DNA from: DASUBV01 sp035532295
Lineage (GTDB): Bacteria; Actinomycetota; Actinomycetes; Streptosporangiales; Streptosporangiaceae
Direction of reading: 5' to 3'
Length of the DNA: 64,000 nt
Assembly (NCBI GenBank): GCA_035532295.1
Contig: DATKRH010000022.1
Span: 27,406 to 91,405 of the forward strand
Under the pieces are notes generated by a model. The model searched no databases. It had not been told where the DNA came from and saw nothing but the letters and a program-made list of their open reading frames with translations. The translations under genes were made by a program, and so were the position numbers. Shown here one piece after another: positions 56,875 through 64,000 of the stretch. Positions within the stretch are counted from its first letter, which is position 1; the number at the start of each line of letters is the position of its first letter.

Positions 56875-58566
56875 TCAGCACCCGCGCCCGCCGGTCCGCA
56901 CGACCCGCAGCCCGCCGTGACCCACCCACTGGCTGGACAGGCGGTGCCCGCGCAGCGCCGCGGCCCAGGCGGCCTTCTCGGAGGAATTCACGTGCGCGCG
57001 GACCAGCCAGATCCGGGCGCATGACTGCGGCCCGGCCAGCCGCAGCGCCTGCGCCAGCGCCGCGTCGACGCCCGCGGCATCGCGGTTACGCGCGACGACG
57101 ATGCGCGGCTGGCCGGGGAAGTATGCCTCGTATCCCTGCAGGACGGCGGCGTCCGGGCGGCGCGCCGGCTGGCCGCGGCGCCAGTAGTAGGCGAAGCCCC
57201 AGTTGCTGTTCAGGTTCACGACGATCACGTCGGCGGGCGCGGCGTGGGAGGCCACGTAGCGTGCCTGGTCACGCACGTCCTCGCGCGGGATCTCGTGGCT
57301 GCGCACCCGCGGCCAGGCGCCGACGGCGAATCCGGCCACGGCGCCGGCCGCGAGCGCGGCGGCGACCAGCCCGGCCACCACCTCGCGCACTCCGCGCACT
57401 CCGCGCACCCCGCCGCCCGCCCCGCGGACCCCGCCGCCCGCCCCGCAGACCCGGCCCCGGAGCCAGCTCCGCAGCAGCGAGCACACCCCGGCTACCCCGA
57501 TCGCGGCCACCGCGACCGTGACGGCGAGCAGGAACGTCGAGGTCCGCAGATCCAGGAACGGGTATTTCCGCAGCGCCGACAGCGTGAGCATCAGCGGCCA
57601 CAGCAAGGCGATCGCGACCGCCGTCGCGGGGCGGCCGAGCCGGAAGATGGTGACGAGTCCCGCTATGACCAGCGGCACCGCCAGCCAGGCCGGCCCGAGG
57701 CCGAAGTAGCCGTGCACGGCGTCGAAGCGCGCGGTCACGAACGTCGCGCTCGCGTGCAGGCCGCGGGCGGCCGGCAGGTAGTAGCCCGACCAGTAGGCGG
57801 TGAGCCCGGGCACGACCGCGCGGGCATCGAATACCACGTAGACGCCGAGCATGAGAACGGCCGTGCCTGCTCCGGCCACGGCCGCCTCGATCAGGCGGCG
57901 CCAGGCGCGCCGGGCAAGCTGGACGACGCACACCGCCGCGAACGCCGCGATGCCCACGAACGTGACCGTGTGGCTGAACAGCATGCCGCCCCAGATGGCG
58001 ACCGACAGGACAGCCAGCCTGCGCCGCGACCATTCGCGCTCGAGCTGCGAGGTCAGCGCCAGGGTCAGCAGCGCGGTGGCGGCATCGGCGGTGTACTGCT
58101 TGAGGTCGTTACGCACGAGCATCGCGGGCATCAGCAGCACGCCGATCGCGGCCAGCAGGCCAGCGGCCACCGAGGCGGCCGGCCAGCGCCAGCCCAGTCG
58201 CCGCGCGAACCAGTAGGCGATCATCACGGCGGCGCCGGCGAAGGCCAGCGGCAGCAGCCGGGAGGTCTGCGCCCCGCCGGCCGGGAACAGCCGCAGCAGC
58301 GCCGACCAGCCGATCGGCGTGCTGGAGGTGGTCGCGGGCAGTTGCGACAGCGGGAAGCGGGTGGTGACCGCGACCCAGGCCTCGTCGGTCCAGAACGGCG
58401 CCCGCAGGAGGTACCCGACGTCGTGCACCCCGAGGACCAGCAGCCCGAGCAGCAGGACACCCAGGTGCTCCGCGACGTTCGGCCACCGGAGCACCTTGCC
58501 GGTCGCGCCGGCCAGCGCCGACGTGGCCTCCGGGGCGGACGCCGACGCGTCATCGTCCACGCGCAT
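56875..58566 (-). CDS. GT-C-type glycosyltransferase, PMT/GT39-like
   Basis: A 563-residue membrane protein with ~11 helices. The first outside loop has FWTDEAWVAVTTRFPL, where the Asp-Glu pair is the usual GT-C catalytic motif. A periplasmic C-terminal domain begins about residue 435 (RSHEIPREDVRDQARYVASH). Between them lies a Gly/Arg-rich repeat stretch from tandem duplications at about 57384-57451. It probably uses a polyprenyl-phosphate sugar. ATG at 58566. Confidence 0.85.
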   Translation of the reverse strand: MRVDDDASASAPEATSALAGATGKVLRWPNVAEHLGVLLLGLLVLGVHDVGYLLRAPFWTDEAWVAVTTRFPLSQLPATTSSTPIGWSALLRLFPAGGAQTSRLLPLAFAGAAVMIAYWFARRLGWRWPAASVAAGLLAAIGVLLMPAMLVRNDLKQYTADAATALLTLALTSQLEREWSRRRLAVLSVAIWGGMLFSHTVTFVGIAAFAAVCVVQLARRAWRRLIEAAVAGAGTAVLMLGVYVVFDARAVVPGLTAYWSGYYLPAARGLHASATFVTARFDAVHGYFGLGPAWLAVPLVIAGLVTIFRLGRPATAVAIALLWPLMLTLSALRKYPFLDLRTSTFLLAVTVAVAAIGVAGVCSLLRSWLRGRVCGAGGGVRGAGGGVRGVRGVREVVAGLVAAALAAGAVAGFAVGAWPRVRSHEIPREDVRDQARYVASHAAPADVIVVNLNSNWGFAYYWRRGQPARRPDAAVLQGYEAYFPGQPRIVVARNRDAAGVDAALAQALRLAGPQSCARIWLVRAHVNSSEKAAWAAALRGHRLSSQWVGHGGLRVVRTGGRGC

Positions 58567-58643
58567 CTGGTCCCGGCCTCCTGAATCTCGGGGTGGCTAA
58601 ATCTCGGGGTGGCGCAAGCACGGCGGGATAACCCGGCGAAGCG

Positions 58644-59339
58644 TCAGGCGGGACGAGGCGTGAACCGCTCCCGGAACAAGATCCACAGCGCCTCGACGCC
58701 GTCGCGCCAGGTGAGCTTCTTCCCTGCCGCCCGGCTGCGCGCCGTGTAGCTGATCGGAACCTCATACGGCCGCAGGCCGCGTCGCAGCAGCTTGCCCGTG
58801 ATCTCCGCCTCCATGCCGAAGCCAGTCTCGCGGATGCGGAGCTCCCGGTACAGTGCGGTGGGGATCAGCTTGAAACAAGTCTCAAGGTCGCTGATATAGC
58901 AGTTGAACAGCACGTTCGCTGCCGTGGTCACGCCTTTGTTGCCCAGCACGTAAACGTAGGAGTACGCGTTGTGACTGCCGAAAGTCCGGGTGCCGTATAC
59001 AATCTGGGACCGCCCGTCGATCACGGGGGCCAGCAGCGCGGGGATCTCGGCCGGCGAGTACTCAAGGTCGGCGTCGCACATGATCAGGTAGTCGCCGGCA
59101 GCCGCGGCGGCGGCCGTGCGGATCGCCGCTCCCTTGCCCAGGTTCCGATCGTGGAGGTGGATGCTCACGCGCGGATCGTCGCCGAGCGACGGGTAGAGGT
59201 CGCGGGTGCCGTCCGTGCTGCCGTCGTCCACGACGACTAGCTCGATCTCGCAGGGAAAGCTGACGTTCAGGACCTCCTTGACGGCAGCGGCCAAGGTGGC
59301 GGACTCGTTATATACGGGCATCAGGATTGACAGTTTCAC
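58644..59339 (-). CDS. GT2-family glycosyltransferase, polyprenyl-phosphate sugar synthase type
   Basis: A 231-residue cytoplasmic GT-A enzyme: LSILMPVYNESATL, VVDDGSTDGT, GKGAAIRTA and CDADLEYSP (metal-binding DxD-like) match DPM1/polyprenyl monophosphomannose synthase. FGMEAEITGKLLRRG follows. It may make the lipid-linked sugar donor for the GT-C enzymes encoded downstream in the same direction. ATG at 59339. Confidence 0.92.
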   Translation of the reverse strand: MKLSILMPVYNESATLAAAVKEVLNVSFPCEIELVVVDDGSTDGTRDLYPSLGDDPRVSIHLHDRNLGKGAAIRTAAAAAAGDYLIMCDADLEYSPAEIPALLAPVIDGRSQIVYGTRTFGSHNAYSYVYVLGNKGVTTAANVLFNCYISDLETCFKLIPTALYRELRIRETGFGMEAEITGKLLRRGLRPYEVPISYTARSRAAGKKLTWRDGVEALWILFRERFTPRPA

Positions 59340-59493
59340 GACGGGCAGTTTACGGGACCAGGCCCAGGCGATAACGTCATCCGCGCTATCAACCCGGTGG
59401 ATTACAGGCGCATCGGCGGCATACCGCGGCCGACCTGCCCGAAGTAAAAGTTCGACAAAAGGTTAGGTCAAGTTTGCGCAAAAAGGAGTCGCA

Positions 59494-60486
59494 GTGGGGT
59501 TGAGTTCGCTAATAGGTCCCGCACAGCCGTCGGCGGCCTCGCCGCAGCGGATCCTGGTGACCGGGGGCTCGGGCTTCATCGGATCGCACCTGTGCCGGCG
59601 GCTGCTCGACCTTGGCCATGACGTGCTCGTGGTGGACAACTTCTCCTCGAGTTCGCGGCACAACGTCGCCGACCTGCTCGGCGAGCCGCGCTTCGAGCTG
59701 ATGCGCCACGACGTGACGTTCCCGCTCTACGTCGAGGTCGACCAGATCTATCACCTGGCCTGCCCGGCCTCGCCGGTCTTTTACCAGCGGGACCCGGTCC
59801 AGACCACCAAGACCTGCGTGCACGGCTCGATCAACATGCTCGGGCTGGCCAGGAGGCTCGGCGCGCGGATCCTGCTCGCCTCGACCTCCGAGGTGTACGG
59901 CGATCCGGCCACGCATCCACAGCAGGAGTCCTACTGGGGCAATGTCAACCCCATCGGCATCCGGTCCTGCTACGACGAGGGCAAGCGCTGCGCGGAGACC
60001 CTGTTCTTCGACTACCACCGTCAGCACGGCCTGCCGATCAAGGTCGCGCGGATCTTCAACACCTACGGCCCCAACATGCAGCCCAACGACGGCCGGGTGG
60101 TATCGAGCTTCATCGTCGCGGCGCTGCGCGGCGAGCCACTCACCGTCTTCGGCGACGGATCGCAGACCAGGTCGTTCTGTTACGTCGATGACCTGGTGGA
60201 CGCCCTGATCGCCCTCATGGCCTCGCCGCCGGAGGTCACCGGCCCGGTCAACCTCGGCAACCCCGGCGAGTTCACCATGCTCGAGCTGGCCAGCAAGGTC
60301 CTGGCCCTGGTGGGCGGCGGCAGCCCGGTCGTGCATGCCGCCCTGCCCTCCGACGATCCGGTCCGCCGCAGGCCCGACATCAGCCGCGCCCGTGAGCTGC
60401 TGGGCTGGGAGCCGACCGTGCCGCTGGAGGAGGGCCTCAAGCGGACGGTCGAGTACTTCCGGCACGTGCTCTCGGCGGCCACCTAG
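59494..60486 (+). CDS. NAD-dependent epimerase, UDP-glucuronate decarboxylase-like
   Basis: A 330-residue short-chain dehydrogenase: VTGGSGFIGSHLCRRLL (NAD site), ASTSEVYGDP near 128, the catalytic Tyr-Lys pair in SCYDEGKRCAE, and RIFNTYGPNMQPNDGRVVSSF. YHLACPASPVFYQRDPVQT is typical of UDP-xylose synthase and related enzymes. It would make UDP-xylose or a similar sugar for the envelope. GTG at 59494 follows AAGGAG. The stop codon lies inside a 19-bp tandem duplication. Confidence 0.92.
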   Translation: MGLSSLIGPAQPSAASPQRILVTGGSGFIGSHLCRRLLDLGHDVLVVDNFSSSSRHNVADLLGEPRFELMRHDVTFPLYVEVDQIYHLACPASPVFYQRDPVQTTKTCVHGSINMLGLARRLGARILLASTSEVYGDPATHPQQESYWGNVNPIGIRSCYDEGKRCAETLFFDYHRQHGLPIKVARIFNTYGPNMQPNDGRVVSSFIVAALRGEPLTVFGDGSQTRSFCYVDDLVDALIALMASPPEVTGPVNLGNPGEFTMLELASKVLALVGGGSPVVHAALPSDDPVRRRPDISRARELLGWEPTVPLEEGLKRTVEYFRHVLSAAT

Positions 60487-60506
60487 CCTCTCGGCGGCCA
60501 CCTAGC
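60469..60506. repeat. 19-bp perfect tandem duplication spanning the epimerase stop
   Basis: Copies 60469-60487 and 60488-60506; each includes the TAG. The second copy reproduces the last codons and stop of the epimerase in the intergenic space. Confidence 0.9.
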
Positions 60507-60514
60507 CTTGGGCG

Positions 60515-61534
60515 CTACCTGGCCCCGGGCGCGGGCGGCATGCCCGCGCGGCGGGTGAACCCGGCCGACAAGGCGGCGGTGAGCAGGTCTCCGGCGGTCA
60601 GCAGCACGCGGGACACCAGGGCCACCGCGGTGGCGGCGCCGACGCCGAGCACCGGGCCCAGCATGGCCACCAGCAGCACCTCGCGCACGCCGGCCCCGGC
60701 GGGGGCGAACACGACCAGGAAGCCGACGCTCCAGGCGAAGGCGAAGCCGCCGGCCGCGAGCAGCGCGGTCTTGCCGTCGGGCGCTCCCAGCCGGGTGGCC
60801 AGCAGCCAGATCTGCAGGCCGTACATGATCCAGGAGGCAAAGGACCAGGCCAGCGCGGTCGCCACCGCGCGTCCGGTCAGCGGCTTGTCCAGGGGCGGTC
60901 GCTTGGCCAGCCGCAGCAGGCGGCTCAGGACCAGGTTGAGCACCCGCGGGTGCAGCAGGATCAGCAGCACCGGAGCGGCCAGCAGGGCCCATAGATAGGG
61001 CGTGGACCCGCCGACGAACGGCAGTGCGATCAGGGCGGTCAGCAGTCCGCTGAGCAGGGAGAACACCATGAGCAGGATGGCCGCGCTGGCCGAGCGGTGC
61101 CGCGGCACGCGGTAGGCGTTGCCCAGTTCCATCTGCGCCAGGACCGGCCAGACCGAACCGGGCAGGTACTTGCCCAGCTGGCCGATGAACATGATCCGGC
61201 CCGCCGCGCGGACCGGCAGCGGCGAGCCGAGCGCCGCGAGCAGCCGCCGCCACACCTCCATCGACGCCAGCAGCGCGATCAGCACGCTGACCAGGGCGCC
61301 GGCCACCGCCAGGAGGCCGAGATCGGCAAGGGCGGCACTGACGCGGGGCCATTCCCGCGCTACCGCGTAACCGCCGAGGCCGACGGTGACCGCCACGAAC
61401 CCCCAGCGAGCCGGACGGCTGCCCGCCAGCGCGGCGATCGCGGCCCACTTGCTCGTGCGCCCGCCCGGCGGCACGGCGCCGGCTCCGGCGCCGCTTGACT
61501 CGTCGACCGCAGCGGCGACTTGGTGGTCGGACAT
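60515..61534 (-). CDS. Lysylphosphatidylglycerol-synthase TM-region-like (UPF0104) membrane protein
   Basis: A 339-residue protein with about eight helices: FVAVTVGLGGYAVAREWPRVSAAL, IMFIGQLGKYLPGSVWPVLAQ, ILLMVFSLLSGLLTALIALPF, and FAPAGAGVREVLLVAMLGP, the conserved flippase-domain segments (GKYxPG, PAGxGxRE). No catalytic LPG domain follows. It probably moves a lipid or lipid-linked sugar across the membrane. Placed in a glycan gene cluster. Confidence 0.9.
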   Translation of the reverse strand: MSDHQVAAAVDESSGAGAGAVPPGGRTSKWAAIAALAGSRPARWGFVAVTVGLGGYAVAREWPRVSAALADLGLLAVAGALVSVLIALLASMEVWRRLLAALGSPLPVRAAGRIMFIGQLGKYLPGSVWPVLAQMELGNAYRVPRHRSASAAILLMVFSLLSGLLTALIALPFVGGSTPYLWALLAAPVLLILLHPRVLNLVLSRLLRLAKRPPLDKPLTGRAVATALAWSFASWIMYGLQIWLLATRLGAPDGKTALLAAGGFAFAWSVGFLVVFAPAGAGVREVLLVAMLGPVLGVGAATAVALVSRVLLTAGDLLTAALSAGFTRRAGMPPAPGAR

Positions 61535-61616
61535 AGCCAGAGCCTATGTCCGACGGGCCGTCAGACCCGACCATCTTGGCCCATCGCGCTTCCGCGAGAC
61601 GTTAAGGTCGCTCACG

Positions 61617-62753
61617 ATGCGCGTTCTCCTCTTCGGTACCTATGACACCTCGACCCACCCGAGGGTCGCCACGATCGCCGAGGGCCTGGCGGCCCGCGGC
61701 TTCGACGTGGCCGAGTGCAACGCCCCGCTGGGCCTGGACACGGCGGCCCGGGTCAGCATGCTGGCCCACCCCTGGCGGGCGCCGGCGCTGCTGGTGCGCC
61801 TGGCCCGGCGCTGGGCGACGCTGGTGCGGGCCGCCCGCCGGATGCCCGCGCCGGACGCGGTGCTCGTCGGCTATCTCGGCCACTTCGACGTCATCCTGGC
61901 CCGGCGGGTCTTCCGCCGGGTGCCGGTCGTGCTCGACCACCTGGTCGGGGCCAGCGACACCGGGCGGGACCGCCGCCTGGACGGCGGCCCGCGCCAGGCC
62001 CTGCTGCGCATGATCGACGCCGCCGCGCTGCGCTCGGCCGACGTCATCGTGGTGGACACCAGTGAGCATCTGGCCGCGCTGCCCGAGCGGCACCGGGGCC
62101 GGGCCGTCGTGGTGCCGGTGGGCGCGCCGGCGGCCTGGCATGCGGCGGCCCGGCCGGCCGCTGAAGATGCGGCCAGCGCCGCCGCTGGCCCGCTGCGGGT
62201 GGTGTTCTACGGCCTGTACACCCCGCTGCAGGGGACGCCGGCGATCGGCGCCGCGCTCGGCCTGCTGGCCGGCGAGCCGATCGCCGTCACCATGGTCGGC
62301 GGCGGTCAGGACGAGGCGCAGGCCAGGGCGGCGGCCGGGGCCAGCCACGCGGTCCGGTGGCTGGACTGGGTCCCCGCCGCCGAGCTGCCGGCGCTGGTGG
62401 CCGGCCAGGACGTCTGCCTCGGCATCTTCGGCACCGGGGACAAGGCACTGCGGGTCGTGCCCAACAAGGTGTTCCAGGGCGCCGCCGCCGGGTGCGCGAT
62501 CGTGACCTCGGACACCCCGCCGCAGCGCCGGACCCTGGGCGACGCGGCTATCCTGGTGCCCCCTGGCGATCCGGCGGCGCTGGCCGCGGCGCTGCGGCGG
62601 CTGGCCGGCGACCGCGCCGAGCTGATCCGGCTGCGAAAGCGGGCCCGTGAGCTCGCCGAGCAGCAATTCACGCCCGCGCAGATCGTGGCCCCGCTGGCCC
62701 GGGAACTGCTCCCGGCCAGCGGCGCCCCCGCAGTCCCGCGACCTTCACGATGA
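61617..62753 (+). CDS. GT4-family glycosyltransferase
   Basis: A 378-residue GT-B enzyme. N-terminal domain MRVLLFGTYDTSTHPRVATIAEGLAARG; C-terminal donor domain has VVFYGLYTPLQGTPAIGAALGLL, RWLDWVPAAELPALV, and NKVFQGAAAGCAIVTSDTPPQRRTLGDAAILVPPGD, the E-x7-E-like region reduced. It transfers a sugar from a nucleotide donor. ATG at 61617 starts at the family N-terminus; divergent from the flippase-like gene. Confidence 0.92.
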   Translation: MRVLLFGTYDTSTHPRVATIAEGLAARGFDVAECNAPLGLDTAARVSMLAHPWRAPALLVRLARRWATLVRAARRMPAPDAVLVGYLGHFDVILARRVFRRVPVVLDHLVGASDTGRDRRLDGGPRQALLRMIDAAALRSADVIVVDTSEHLAALPERHRGRAVVVPVGAPAAWHAAARPAAEDAASAAAGPLRVVFYGLYTPLQGTPAIGAALGLLAGEPIAVTMVGGGQDEAQARAAAGASHAVRWLDWVPAAELPALVAGQDVCLGIFGTGDKALRVVPNKVFQGAAAGCAIVTSDTPPQRRTLGDAAILVPPGDPAALAAALRRLAGDRAELIRLRKRARELAEQQFTPAQIVAPLARELLPASGAPAVPRPSR

Positions 62754-62763
62754 GGAGCTTGGC

Positions 62764-63537
62764 ATGGTCTCTAGTCCGCCGGCAGCAAGATCGAAAGTCG
62801 ACGTCAACGCGGTCGCCCCGCTGACGCCGAACGCCTGGCTGCGCTATGCGGTGATCCAGCGCATCCTGCCGCCCGGCATCACCGACGTGCTGGAGATCGG
62901 CTGCGGCCAGGGCGCGCTTGGCGCGCGGCTGTCCCAGCGCTACCGCTACGTGGGGGTTGAGCCGGACGAGGTGTCCTGGACCGTGGCCCAGCGGCGGATC
63001 AAGGCGGTCGGGCCGGGTGAGGTCCGCAATATCTCCTTCGAGGCGATCGGCGACGAGCGGTTCGACCTGGTCTGCGCGTTCGAGGTGCTCGAGCACATCG
63101 AGGATGACAAGGCCATGGTGCAGGAGTGGGCGACTCGGCTGCGGCCCGGCGGCTGGCTACTGCTGTCGGTACCGGCGAGCCAGCACCGGTTCGGCCCGGC
63201 CGATGAGCTCGCGGGCCACTTCCGTCGCTACGATCCCGACGTCATGGCCGCCCTGCTCACCAGCTGCGACTTCGGCGAGATTCAGGTACGCCAGTACGGT
63301 TTCCCGCTGGGCTATCTGCTGGAAACTGGCCGCAACCTGATCGCCCGCCGCCGGCTCGCCGCGACGGGATCCCAGTCCATTGCCGAGCGCACCGCCGGAT
63401 CCGGCCGGCTGCTCCAGCCATCTGGCAGCGCGGTCGGTGCGACCATCCGCTGGGGGACCGCGCCGTTTCGGACCATACAGCGGGCATTCCCGAATACCGG
63501 GACTGGGCTGGTCGTCCTGGCCCGGCTGGCCAGCTAG
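62764..63537 (+). CDS. Class I SAM-dependent methyltransferase
   Basis: A 257-residue methyltransferase: VLEIGCGQGALGARLSQRY (SAM motif I), YVGVEPDEVSWTVAQRR, FDLVCAFEVLEHIEDD and LRPGGWLLLSVPA. It resembles UbiG/glycan methyltransferases, and its position after a GT4 gene (10-base gap) suggests it methylates a sugar or lipid of the envelope. ATG at 62764 follows GAGGAG. Confidence 0.92.
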   Translation: MVSSPPAARSKVDVNAVAPLTPNAWLRYAVIQRILPPGITDVLEIGCGQGALGARLSQRYRYVGVEPDEVSWTVAQRRIKAVGPGEVRNISFEAIGDERFDLVCAFEVLEHIEDDKAMVQEWATRLRPGGWLLLSVPASQHRFGPADELAGHFRRYDPDVMAALLTSCDFGEIQVRQYGFPLGYLLETGRNLIARRRLAATGSQSIAERTAGSGRLLQPSGSAVGATIRWGTAPFRTIQRAFPNTGTGLVVLARLAS

Positions 63538-63688
63538 TCCACCCTCCGCCGCCAGGCCGGCCGCGGGCGGCGCGGCGCGCATGTCACCATGTCGGGAGGG
63601 GCCTGACGAGCGAGTTCGTGCTCAAATCCGGGCAAAAGAATGAAAGTAAACGGCGAGCTGAGGGCCCGGCCCGGTAGTCTCCGCAGCG

Positions 63689-64000
63689 ATGGATATGCGA
63701 CAGGCGATGAAAACCGCTGTCCCGGTCGGCCGACCGGGCATGAACGAGCGAGCAAGCGGCCACCGGTCAGTGCACCGGGTGGCGGTGGGGCTGCTGACGG
63801 CACTCATCGCCGTCGGCTACTCGGTGTTCTCTTATATGTTTTATTACACTTTCAGAACTACGTCCTACGATCTGGTGATCTTCGATCAGGCCGTCCGGTC
63901 GTACGCGCACTTCCAGCCCGGCATCTCGATCGTCAAGGGCGTGCACAACGGGTTCGGCCCGAACTTCTCGGTCCTCGGCGACCATTTCTCGCCGATCATC
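63689..64000 (+). CDS. DUF2079 membrane protein, N-terminal part (cut by window end)
   Basis: The 104 visible residues have a basic leader, one helix (VALGLLTALIAVGYSVFSY-like, about 31-52) and the DUF2079 signature YDLVIFDQAVRSYA followed by GDHFSPII. Family members are multi-spanning proteins related to GT-C transferases. TAGTCT, a possible -10, lies 9 bases before the ATG, so the message may be leaderless. The frame is open to the window edge. Confidence 0.88.
   Translation, partial: MDMRQAMKTAVPVGRPGMNERASGHRSVHRVAVGLLTALIAVGYSVFSYMFYYTFRTTSYDLVIFDQAVRSYAHFQPGISIVKGVHNGFGPNFSVLGDHFSPII

Overview
The window is 64 kb of very GC-rich, densely packed DNA with GTG and TTG starts, ATGA and GTGA gene overlaps, and actinobacterium-specific families (DUF397, DUF5753 regulators, DUF574 methyltransferases, DUF1918, the Acg nitroreductase family, Rv1733c-like and Rv2004c-like proteins). 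It is very probably a chromosome segment of a high-GC actinomycete. No rRNA, tRNA, CRISPR array, insertion sequence or phage gene was seen.

Layout. 1-2.7 kb: the end of an aldehyde dehydrogenase, its DUF779 partner and an MFS exporter. 2.7-12.7 kb, minus strand: one overlapping operon for a complete V-type ATPase (stalk subunit G/H, C, I, K, F, E, A, B, D) that runs straight into ornithine carbamoyltransferase and carbamate kinase; it starts with a 44-codon relic of a pyruvate:ferredoxin oxidoreductase gamma gene. 12.8-43.5 kb: an island whose genes match the Mycobacterium tuberculosis DosR (dormancy/hypoxia) regulon: five universal stress proteins, an Acg-like nitroreductase, a flavin split-barrel protein, an Rv1733c-like membrane protein, two P-type ATPases, a CBS-BON protein, an Rv2004c-like kinase, and a DosS-like GAF histidine kinase that keeps the heme-ligand histidine. 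Between them lie metabolic genes: enolase, GAPDH, a stand-alone cytochrome b, AcuC-type deacetylase facing a GNAT/acyl-CoA synthetase acetyltransferase, a cyclic-nucleotide-binding protein, phosphoketolase and acetate kinase. A second, membrane-bound kinase homologue has lost its phospho-accepting histidine.

About ten promoter regions of this island, including that of the V-ATPase operon, carry a short inverted repeat close to GGG(A/T/C)CCTTTGGTCCC, 50-140 bases before the start codons. It resembles the published DosR box (GGGACTWWAGTCCC core). The working model is a DosR-like hypoxia/dormancy regulon extended to substrate-level ATP formation (carbamoyl phosphate to carbamate kinase, acetyl phosphate to acetate kinase), a rotary V-ATPase, ion pumps and protein acetylation. 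No DosR response regulator lies in the window.

43.4-55 kb: ordinary accessory genes (DMT transporter, GNAT, esterase, F420-type oxidoreductase, an XRE/DUF397 pair, an RsbW-like ATPase with a DUF574 methyltransferase, glycolate-oxidase-type flavoprotein, DoxX, LURP-one-like, glyoxalase fold, Nudix, RidA, NTF2-like, a two-helix membrane protein). 55-64 kb: a cell-envelope glycan cluster (two GT-C transferases, GT2, UDP-glucuronate decarboxylase-like epimerase, LPG-flippase-like protein, GT4, methyltransferase, start of a DUF2079 protein). Short tandem duplications, both inside genes and between them, are unusually common.
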